Assembly: GCA_947632315.1 (NCBI GenBank)
Contig: CANROV010000106.1
Coordinates: 1 to 6,661, forward strand
Source of the DNA: Candidatus Gastranaerophilales bacterium
GTDB lineage: Bacteria > Cyanobacteriota > Vampirovibrionia > Gastranaerophilales > Gastranaerophilaceae
Direction of reading: 5' to 3'
Length of the DNA: 6,661 nucleotides
How positions within the stretch are numbered: the stretch's first letter is position 1; every line of letters begins with the position of its first letter. Shown in pieces: positions 1-4,803 of this stretch. The translations under genes and the position numbers were made by a program. Below the pieces are notes generated by a model. The model was not told the origin of the DNA. It did no database searches and saw nothing but the letters and a program-made list of their open reading frames with translations.

Positions 1-9
1 ATTTATATT

Positions 10-17
10 CCTCCTTT
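10..17 (-). promoter_or_regulatory. Strong Shine-Dalgarno for a gene starting at the window edge
   Basis: On the minus strand AAAGGAGG occupies 17-10, just after the TAA stop of the radical SAM gene at 25-23. Seven bases later the minus strand reads 'AT' at 2-1, so a G in the next unseen base would make an ATG at an ideal spacing. I infer that a fourth operon gene begins there. Its identity cannot be seen (infB or ylxR would be the usual expectation after nusA). Confidence 0.7.
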
Positions 18-22
18 TTTGT

Positions 23-1024
23 TTATAACTCAGTAACCAAAGCTCTGTCAAAGAAAATAAATCTGATATTATTATCTTCGCATTTCTTTTTAAAATATCG
101 GAGTAAATCTTTATAATATTCAGGGACTTCACCGTTATGGCGAACAAACCATTTTTCTTCCAAATCGGCGATAAGATATTTAACTCCTAATTTATTGACA
201 CAAATATCATAGAATTTATCAATTTCTTCTTTAGTATCATTAATTTTAGGAATAATAATGTATTTAATGCCTATTGAAAATTTAGCTCTGTCGCCTGCTG
301 CAATAACATATCTTCTTATTGTTTCACAAACATCGTCAAATTTATCAACGAATTTAACTTTTTTGTAAACTTCTCTTGAACCTGAATCAAGCGAAATAAC
401 GATATTAACGTCGCTTTTTCTGTTCTTAAGCATTTTTTCCACAGTATCACTGCATAAAATTCCGTTTGTATATAACGCAATATTCCTATTTCCGTATTTT
501 TCGCAAAGCTCCATAATATCATTGAATTTTTGGAGCAGAGTTGGTTCGCCGTGTGCAAACGAAATATTTGCGTCAGGATTTTTCTCAAGATTATAGATTT
601 TTTTCTCAAACATTTCCTGAAGAAGAGTAATAACACCATAATCTTTTGTAATGGACTTTCTGCTTAAAAGTTCAAAAGCGTGGCAGTATAAACATCTGGC
701 ATTACATTCGTTAAAATGACCAAGCCAAATCATATCTATATAACTGTCTAAATCAGATAAATATTGCTCCGGCGAATTTTCGTCGAATTCTTCAAGCCAA
801 TGACAGCCTTTACAGAAATTAGGGATTTCGCCTTTTCTCATACCTTCAACAAGTTCTTTTTTCTTTGCAAAAACTAAATCCCAATCAACTTTATCATTTG
901 GCCCTTTATAATTGACAATAAAATTATTTTCCCGTTCTTCCGGGGCGTGGATTGATAAATGACAATGTCTAAAACAGTCATAACTTATATATAAACCGTG
1001 TGCCAGATATTTACATCTATACAT
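23..1024 (-). CDS. Radical SAM enzyme with N-terminal SPASM-like cysteine cluster, substrate unknown
   Basis: A 333-residue protein starts at ATG 1024-1022, with AAGGAG 8 nt upstream. The radical SAM core carries CNARCLYC (Cys107, Cys111, Cys114), the CX3CX2C ligand set for the SAM-binding [4Fe-4S] cluster. It also has HGEPTL (158-163), the usual GGEP-type SAM-contact motif with His in place of the first Gly, and later core strands (YTNG 185-188; ISLDSGS 210-216). In front of the core, Cys17, Cys21, Cys71 and Cys74 (CKGC) resemble the ligands of a SPASM/twitch domain, with the typical 'EIPxxCxGC' ending. Such domains usually lie C-terminal, so the order here is reversed. Further Cys residues (4, 174, 191, 233, 275, 315) are scattered. 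I infer a two-cluster radical SAM enzyme acting on a peptide, sugar or RNA substrate that cannot be named. It is the third gene of the rimP-nusA operon, 21 bp after nusA, and another gene appears to follow. The family call is firm and the function is open. Confidence 0.9.
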   Translation of the reverse strand: MYRCKYLAHGLYISYDCFRHCHLSIHAPEERENNFIVNYKGPNDKVDWDLVFAKKKELVEGMRKGEIPNFCKGCHWLEEFDENSPEQYLSDLDSYIDMIWLGHFNECNARCLYCHAFELLSRKSITKDYGVITLLQEMFEKKIYNLEKNPDANISFAHGEPTLLQKFNDIMELCEKYGNRNIALYTNGILCSDTVEKMLKNRKSDVNIVISLDSGSREVYKKVKFVDKFDDVCETIRRYVIAAGDRAKFSIGIKYIIIPKINDTKEEIDKFYDICVNKLGVKYLIADLEEKWFVRHNGEVPEYYKDLLRYFKKKCEDNNIRFIFFDRALVTEL

Positions 1025-1032
1025 TAAGATTA

Positions 1033-1038
1033 CTCCTT
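1033..1038 (-). promoter_or_regulatory. Shine-Dalgarno of the radical SAM gene
   Basis: AAGGAG on the minus strand lies 8 nt before ATG 1024-1022, inside the 21-bp gap after nusA. It fixes the start of the radical SAM gene and shows that this gene is translated independently from the operon message. Confidence 0.8.
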
Positions 1039-1045
1039 GAATTAA

Positions 1046-2281
1046 TTATATTTCTTCTGCTGATTCTGTTTCTTCAACAGCACCTTCAAGTTCTTCGGTA
1101 TCTTCTTCATCAATAGCATATTCTTCCTGTTCTTTTATTTCTTCTGCTATCGGGTCTGTTTCATCATCTAAAGTATTATCTTCAATTTCTTCCTGCTGTT
1201 GAGGATGAGGAGCATATTCCATTTTTTCGGCCTGAGATTCACTCTTAATATCAATTTTCCATCCGGTTAATTTATGAGCCAGTCTGACATTTTGCCCGTC
1301 TCTTCCTATAGCTAAGCTTAATTGATCATCAGGAACAATAACGAAAGCTTCTTTTGAATATTCATCGTCAGCTAAGATATCAACAGAAATGATTCTGGCA
1401 GGAGAGAGTGCGTTAACAATATATTCAACAGGATTTTCAGAGTATCTGACAATATCAATTTTTTCATTTTTAAGTTCGCCTATAATGGTTTGAATACGGC
1501 TTCCTCTCGGCCCGATACAAGCTCCAACGGAATCAACATCGGGGTCGTTGCTTGTAACTGCGATTTTAGTTCTGTAGCCTGCTTCACGGGATATTGATTT
1601 TATTTCAACTATTCCGTCTTCAATTTCGGGTACTTCAAGTTCAAATAATTCTCTTACAATTTCTGCGTGTGCGTGAGACACGATAACTTGAGGGAGTCTG
1701 GCTGTTTCTTTAACGTTAAGTACAAAAACTCTTATTCTGTTGCCCGGTTTATAGTATTCACCCGGAATTTGTTCTTTTTGAGGCATTATGGCGTCGGTTT
1801 TTCCGATATTAACTATAACATTTCTGTTTTCAACACGTTGAATAATACCTGTAGTTAAAGTTCCTTTTTTCTCCAAAAATTCATCAAGAACGAGTTTTCT
1901 TTCAGCTTCTTTAATTCTTTGGGTAATAACCTGTTTAGCACTTTGAGCGGCGATACGTCCGAAGTTTTCGGGCGTAACTTCTATTTTAACTTCATCTTCA
2001 AGTTCAACTTCATCGTCAATTTCTTTTGCGTCTTCTAAAGATATTTCAAGGTTAGGGTCTTGAACGTCTTCAACGACTAATTTTGTTCTGAAAACGCCTA
2101 TTTCTCCGGACTGTTCATCTAATATTGCTTCAACATTAGGAACTTCTTTTTGTTTAATATGTTTTTTATAAGCGGTTACCATAGCGTCGCAAAGAGAAGA
2201 GATAATAACATCTTTAGAAATGCCTTTTTCTCTTTCAAGTTCTTCGCAAGCTTCAAATAGTGCTGTTCCGATTTTAATCAT
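1046..2281 (-). CDS. nusA: Transcription termination/antitermination factor NusA
   Basis: NusA binds RNA polymerase and nascent RNA in the cytoplasm and modulates pausing, termination and rRNA antitermination. The 411-residue protein begins MIKIGTALFEAC, the classic NusA N-terminus. It continues with the polymerase-binding domain (about 1-135), an S1 domain (about 138-203, including GIIQRVENRNVIVNIG), then KH1 with its GPRG loop (GACIGPRGSRIQ, 253-264) and KH2 (LAIGRDGQNVRLA, 323-335). From about residue 356 to the end the protein is a low-complexity acidic tail rich in Glu and Asp, with no recognisable AR repeat. The ATG at 2281-2279 is chosen because AGGAG lies 7 nt upstream and the protein then starts like other NusA proteins. 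An in-frame GTG 21 bp further upstream (2302) would put that Shine-Dalgarno inside the gene. It follows rimP by 10 bp, as in most bacteria, but a radical SAM gene follows it in place of ylxR/infB. Confidence 0.97.
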   Translation of the reverse strand: MIKIGTALFEACEELEREKGISKDVIISSLCDAMVTAYKKHIKQKEVPNVEAILDEQSGEIGVFRTKLVVEDVQDPNLEISLEDAKEIDDEVELEDEVKIEVTPENFGRIAAQSAKQVITQRIKEAERKLVLDEFLEKKGTLTTGIIQRVENRNVIVNIGKTDAIMPQKEQIPGEYYKPGNRIRVFVLNVKETARLPQVIVSHAHAEIVRELFELEVPEIEDGIVEIKSISREAGYRTKIAVTSNDPDVDSVGACIGPRGSRIQTIIGELKNEKIDIVRYSENPVEYIVNALSPARIISVDILADDEYSKEAFVIVPDDQLSLAIGRDGQNVRLAHKLTGWKIDIKSESQAEKMEYAPHPQQQEEIEDNTLDDETDPIAEEIKEQEEYAIDEEDTEELEGAVEETESAEEI

Positions 2282-2288
2282 AGTATTT

Positions 2289-2293
2289 CTCCT
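2289..2293 (-). promoter_or_regulatory. Shine-Dalgarno of nusA overlapping the rimP stop codon
   Basis: AGGAG on the minus strand overlaps the TAG stop of rimP (2294-2292) and lies 7 nt before ATG 2281. It decides the nusA start and suggests translational coupling, because ribosomes ending rimP sit on the nusA initiation site. Confidence 0.85.
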
Positions 2294-2822
2294 ATATTTC
2301 ACTCGAATATAATTTTGCAGATATAATATTATCTTTTTTTATCAATAAATTTTGTTTATCCTTATAGGCGAAAACTGTTAAGCCTTCATTTTCATCAAAA
2401 TCAACTATTTTTGCAACAAACATTTTTTCGCCTGAATCATCAATTGGTTCTTTAAGTTTAAGGTTAATATCTTTTCCTTTAAAAATCAGATATTCTTTAT
2501 CTGATTTTAATTTTCTTTCAATTCCGGGGGAGCTGACTTCAAGGTAATATTTAAACGGAATTAATTCTTCAAGGAAATCCGATAAGCTTCTTGAAACTTT
2601 TTCGCAGTCATCAATACCGACTTCACGCTCCATAGAATAAATAAAAATTCTTAAAAACCACTTATGATTTTCTTTAACAAGCTCCGTTTCAACGGGAACG
2701 AGACCAAAGCGCATAAGTGTGTTATCAATAACGGGAGTTATTTTTTGAAGTAATTCATACTTATTAATATATTCAAAGGCAGTATTATCTCCTTGAGATT
2801 TATTATGTTTATCTCTTGTCAT
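2292..2822 (-). CDS. rimP: Ribosome maturation factor RimP
   Basis: RimP assists late assembly of the 30S ribosomal subunit in the cytoplasm. The 176-residue protein has the two-domain RimP layout. An N-terminal alpha/beta domain (about 22-105) ends in YYLEVSSPGIERKL (92-105), the family signature. A C-terminal SH3-like domain (about 110-172) includes KGKDINLKLKEPIDDSG. It is slightly longer than the usual 150-165 residues because of a polar N-terminal extension of about 20 residues (MTRDKHNKSQ...). AAAGGAAG upstream, with 6 nt to the ATG, supports this start. It is the first gene of the minus-strand operon and is followed 10 bp later by nusA, the standard rimP-nusA pairing. A terminator-like hairpin lies in its leader (2863-2882), so its expression may be attenuated. 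Confidence 0.95.
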   Translation of the reverse strand: MTRDKHNKSQGDNTAFEYINKYELLQKITPVIDNTLMRFGLVPVETELVKENHKWFLRIFIYSMEREVGIDDCEKVSRSLSDFLEELIPFKYYLEVSSPGIERKLKSDKEYLIFKGKDINLKLKEPIDDSGEKMFVAKIVDFDENEGLTVFAYKDKQNLLIKKDNIISAKLYSSEI

Positions 2823-2828
2823 TTTACA

Positions 2829-2836
2829 CTTCCTTT
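2829..2836 (-). promoter_or_regulatory. Shine-Dalgarno of rimP
   Basis: AAAGGAAG on the minus strand ends 6 nt before the ATG at 2822-2820. It supports the longer RimP N-terminus. Confidence 0.7.
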
Positions 2837-2856
2837 CAAAAATAACCCTCTTTAAA

Positions 2857-2884
2857 TAAAAAAGAAACGGAAAACCGTTTCTCT
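2857..2884 (-). terminator. Intrinsic terminator or attenuator in the rimP leader
   Basis: On the minus strand AGAAACGG, loop TTTT and CCGTTTCT form a perfect 8-bp stem (2882-2875 with 2870-2863). G-U and A-U pairs can extend it by two, and a run of T with a single A follows (about 2863-2854). That is a textbook rho-independent terminator reading toward rimP, 40 nt before its ATG. On the plus strand no T-run follows, so it does not serve the rightward genes. It either stops minus-strand read-through or antisense transcripts coming from the mrnC side, or acts as an attenuator of the rimP-nusA operon. Confidence 0.7.
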
Positions 2885-2896
2885 AATCAACATAAT

Positions 2897-2925
2897 ATTA
2901 TAATATCATAATAAAATTTTTTTAA
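2897..2925 (-). promoter_or_regulatory. Candidate promoter of the rimP-nusA operon
   Basis: A perfect TATAAT (minus strand, 2902-2897) has a weak -35 (TTAAAA at 2925-2920, 4 of 6 matches) at 17 bp. Transcription would start near 2890, giving a leader of about 70 nt that opens almost at once with the 2882-2863 hairpin. The region is very AT-rich, so chance matches to TATAAT are likely and the call is tentative. Confidence 0.35.
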
Positions 2926-2941
2926 AAGAGTATATTTTCTC

Positions 2942-2975
2942 ACGTTAAATAAAATTAACAATTTTTATTTTACGT
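2942..2975. repeat. AT-rich 34-bp imperfect palindrome (possible operator)
   Basis: The left arm ACGTTAAATAAAATT (2942-2956) and the right arm AATTTTTATTTTACGT (2960-2975) are inverted copies around a 3-bp centre. They differ by one mismatch and one extra base. ACGT at both outer ends makes the symmetry more than simple A/T run pairing. It lies between the divergent rimP and HD-hydrolase promoters, where an operator for either would sit. No regulator is known from this window. Confidence 0.45.
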
Positions 2976-3014
2976 AAAAATTATTCAAAAAAAATTGATA
3001 GACAATCTGAGAGT

Positions 3015-3043
3015 CTGACCGCTGATTATATTTATAGTATAAT
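3015..3043 (+). promoter_or_regulatory. Sigma70-type promoter of the HD hydrolase gene
   Basis: CTGACC (3015-3020, 4 of 6 matches to TTGACA) and a perfect TATAAT (3038-3043) are separated by exactly 17 bp. The predicted start near 3050 leaves a leader of about 26 nt to the ATG at 3076. This is the best -35/-10 pair I can see in the window. Confidence 0.55.
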
Positions 3044-3075
3044 ATAATTATAGAGTAAGTAACGGTATAAACTAT

Positions 3076-3882
3076 ATGAAATCAGCAAAAGAGATAGCAA
3101 CAGAGAACAAAATAATAGAAAAGCTCAAAAATTATCCTAAATGCATAGAACTGGTAAAATATTTATTTTCGGATGAAGAGCTTCAGGAAATGCAGGATTA
3201 TGCAAATAATGTATCAATAAAGAGGCTTGGCTATAATGATCATGGGCCTGTTCATATGCGTCAGGTGGCAATAAATGCGGTAAAAATGTTAAAAATACTG
3301 CAAGAGTCAGGAATAAAAACTTCACTTGAATCTGAAGAAATCGGAACATTTGAAGATAGCATGTGTGCGGTAGTACTGGCGAGTTTAGTTCACGATTTAG
3401 GTATGATGGTCGGAAGGCAAGGGCATGAAGAAATGTCTGTTATGCTTGCGCTTCCTATTATTGATAAAGTTCTTCTAAAAATATTCCCCGATAATATTCA
3501 TAAAAGGGTAGTAATAAAGTCATTAACCGTAGAGTCAATAATAGGACATATGTCAACGAAAAAAATTCATTCCATTGAAGCGGGAATACTTTTAATCGCC
3601 GACGGCTGCGATATGACAAAAGGCAGAGCAAGAATACCGATGGCTATAAATAACACTCCAAAAGTAGGGGATATACATAAATATTCGGCAAATGCGATAA
3701 CAAAGGTCAACATTCAGCACGGAGAAAGTAAGCCTATCAGACTTGATATTGAAATGTCAAGCGAAGTAGGATTTTTCCAAATAGAGGAAGTTTTGTTAAC
3801 AAAAGTTGATTCGAGTCCTGCAAAGCAGTATATAGAGCTTTATGCGGGGGTAATCGGCGAAGATAAAAAATGCTATTTATAA
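3076..3882 (+). CDS. HD-domain metal-dependent phosphohydrolase
   Basis: The 268-residue cytoplasmic protein has no signal peptide or membrane segment. The HD-superfamily metal ligands are visible in order: His56 and His60 (DHGPVHM), the His106-Asp107 doublet (LVHDLGMM), His117-Glu118, His158 (IIGHMS), and Asp176/Asp179 (LIADGCDM). Family members hydrolyse phosphomonoesters or phosphodiesters, often of nucleotides. The substrate here is not indicated. No RelA/SpoT synthetase, HDIG signal or GGDEF partner is present. A helical N-terminal region (1-50) precedes the HD core, and a C-terminal region of about 70 residues (about 195-268), probably rich in beta strand, follows it and may aid dimerisation or substrate choice. 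The gene is transcribed divergently from rimP behind its own promoter, and no convincing Shine-Dalgarno precedes ATG 3076. The next in-frame ATG is at codon 39, which would still keep the HD core. The family is sure and the specific reaction is not. Confidence 0.88.
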   Translation: MKSAKEIATENKIIEKLKNYPKCIELVKYLFSDEELQEMQDYANNVSIKRLGYNDHGPVHMRQVAINAVKMLKILQESGIKTSLESEEIGTFEDSMCAVVLASLVHDLGMMVGRQGHEEMSVMLALPIIDKVLLKIFPDNIHKRVVIKSLTVESIIGHMSTKKIHSIEAGILLIADGCDMTKGRARIPMAINNTPKVGDIHKYSANAITKVNIQHGESKPIRLDIEMSSEVGFFQIEEVLLTKVDSSPAKQYIELYAGVIGEDKKCYL

Positions 3883-3887
3883 AAATT

Positions 3888-3915
3888 ACTTCATTTGAAG
3901 TGTTTAATTTTTATT
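3888..3915 (+). terminator. Weak intrinsic terminator after the HD hydrolase gene
   Basis: ACTTC, loop ATTT and GAAGT (3888-3901) form a 5-bp stem, followed by GTTTAATTTTTATT. It starts 6 bp after the TAA stop. The stem is short and A/T-rich, so termination may be incomplete and some read-through into the next gene is possible. Confidence 0.4.
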
Positions 3916-3968
3916 AAAATGTGGTAGATAATAATAGTAGGTCTTAAGGAAATATAAGAGAGTAGCTT

Positions 3969-4379
3969 ATGAAAAAATTATGTTTAGTTTTGGCATTTTT
4001 TACTGTGTTTTCTACGCTTCCGGTAAGTGCGGCAAAATATATTGTAAATCATAACAACTATAGGATTGTTTATTCACGTTCAACTTGTCCTACGCATGAT
4101 ATGGACAAAGTTGATTATTCAAAAGTATATAAACAAAATTCGTATTCTGAAGAAAGATTGAGAACAATAGGAAATGCAATAAAACCTGAATTTGTAGGAA
4201 TAATATATGATTTTTCGGATTCACCCAAGCCTGATGAAAATTATAAGAAAATAAATCCCGGGTATGATGCGTATGAAGTTACTCGGGCAGGAAAAATTTC
4301 ACAGGAGGCAACTGACTATTATACCTTTAATGATATTGAAGATAAAATGGTACCTTCCTGGGAAGACGGATATTACTAA
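3969..4379 (+). CDS. Small secreted protein of unknown family
   Basis: The 136-residue product begins with a clear Sec signal peptide: a Lys-Lys start, a hydrophobic core (about 4-17) and PVSAA with likely cleavage after Ala21 or Ala22. There is no lipobox, since the only early Cys is Cys5 within the core. The mature part of about 115 residues is polar and rich in Tyr, Asp, Asn and Lys. It has a single Cys40 (RSTCPTHD), so no internal disulphide is possible. I recognise no domain and assign no function. Export to the periplasm, cell surface or medium is inferred. A weak purine-rich site (AAGAGAG) lies 6 nt before the ATG at 3969. The gene begins 86 bp after the HD hydrolase gene, on the same strand, and its stop overlaps the stop of convergent mrnC by 4 bp. 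The signal peptide and normal codon use argue that it is real. Confidence 0.75.
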   Translation: MKKLCLVLAFFTVFSTLPVSAAKYIVNHNNYRIVYSRSTCPTHDMDKVDYSKVYKQNSYSEERLRTIGNAIKPEFVGIIYDFSDSPKPDENYKKINPGYDAYEVTRAGKISQEATDYYTFNDIEDKMVPSWEDGYY

Positions 4380-4750
4380 GAAGAAACAGAAAAATCAATA
4401 AGTTTTTCCATCAAACAACATAATTCCAGATAGCGCTCTTTATTGTGAATGTAGTTATAACCCACAACTGCTTCCAATGAAGTAGCGCTTGAGTGTAGTT
4501 TTTTATCTATTTTTCTGGCCGATGATGTGGGTATATTTCTGGCTCTTCTGGCTATTTCTATTTCGGATTCGGAGAGAAACGGCATTAATTTTTCAAGCAA
4601 TTCGCTTTGGAACTTTGCATTAACATAGTGGACTGTATATTTATGAAGTTTATTAAGATTAGAGGTCATCATTATAGTTTTTTCTCTAATGAACACTTCA
4701 TAAACGGCGTCACCAATATGAGCATAATTTTTAATATTTAATTCTTCCAA
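4376..4750 (-). CDS. mrnC: Mini-ribonuclease III
   Basis: Mini-RNase III is a dimeric double-strand-specific ribonuclease with the RNase III catalytic domain but no dsRNA-binding domain. In Bacillus subtilis it matures the ends of 23S rRNA. The 124-residue protein covers that domain only. It shows YAHIGDAVYEVFIR (9-22, catalytic Asp14), YVNAKFQSELL (42-52), the RRARN stretch (68-72) and SSATSLEAVVGYNYI (87-101, metal-binding Glu93). The start is TTG at 4750-4748. GGAAAG sits 6 nt upstream, an in-frame TGA lies just before it, and no ATG is available before the conserved motif. The start is 53 bp from the divergent glycosyltransferase gene, and the stop overlaps the convergent secreted-protein gene by 4 bp. 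Firmicutes often carry mrnC next to cysS, which is not the case here. Confidence 0.93.
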   Translation of the reverse strand: MEELNIKNYAHIGDAVYEVFIREKTIMMTSNLNKLHKYTVHYVNAKFQSELLEKLMPFLSESEIEIARRARNIPTSSARKIDKKLHSSATSLEAVVGYNYIHNKERYLELCCLMEKLIDFSVSS

Positions 4751-4756
4751 AATCGT

Positions 4757-4762
4757 CTTTCC
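4757..4762 (-). promoter_or_regulatory. Shine-Dalgarno deciding the TTG start of mrnC
   Basis: GGAAAG on the minus strand lies 6 nt before TTG 4750-4748. With the in-frame TGA just upstream, it leaves TTG as the only sensible start. Confidence 0.6.
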
Positions 4763-4768
4763 GGTTCA

Positions 4769-4789
4769 ATTATAATTTTTTATATTATA
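4769..4789. promoter_or_regulatory. Compact divergent promoter region, mrnC and glycosyltransferase
   Basis: The 53-bp gap between the two starts holds TATAAT on the plus strand (4771-4776) and on the minus strand (4774-4769 and 4789-4784), plus TATTAT on the plus strand (4783-4788). No -35 box stands out for either direction. Both genes must be transcribed from here or from further upstream, inside each other's coding region. Which -10 is used cannot be decided from this A/T-rich sequence. Confidence 0.3.
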
Positions 4790-4803
4790 GTAATATTTAT
4801 AAT

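Noticed and set aside
316..639. 107-codon open frame on the minus strand
   Set aside because: It lies inside the radical SAM gene in another frame, with no recognisable product and no own ribosome-binding site.
1667..1858. 63-codon plus-strand open frame
   Set aside because: It is antisense within nusA, with no domain and no upstream signal.
2282..2302. GTG start for NusA seven codons upstream of the ATG
   Set aside because: It would overlap the rimP end and place the AGGAG Shine-Dalgarno within the gene. ATG 2281 gives the standard NusA N-terminus MIKIGTALFE.
2863..2882. The leader hairpin as a terminator for plus-strand transcription
   Set aside because: On the plus strand the stem is followed by CTAATC, not a T-run, and no plus-strand gene lies to its left.
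3137..3349. 70-codon minus-strand open frame
   Set aside because: It is antisense to the HD hydrolase gene, whose conserved metal ligands establish the real coding strand.
4798..4803. Perfect TATAAT directly abutting the glycosyltransferase ATG
   Set aside because: Transcription from it would start inside the gene past the ATG, and no later start keeps the conserved N-terminal strand.
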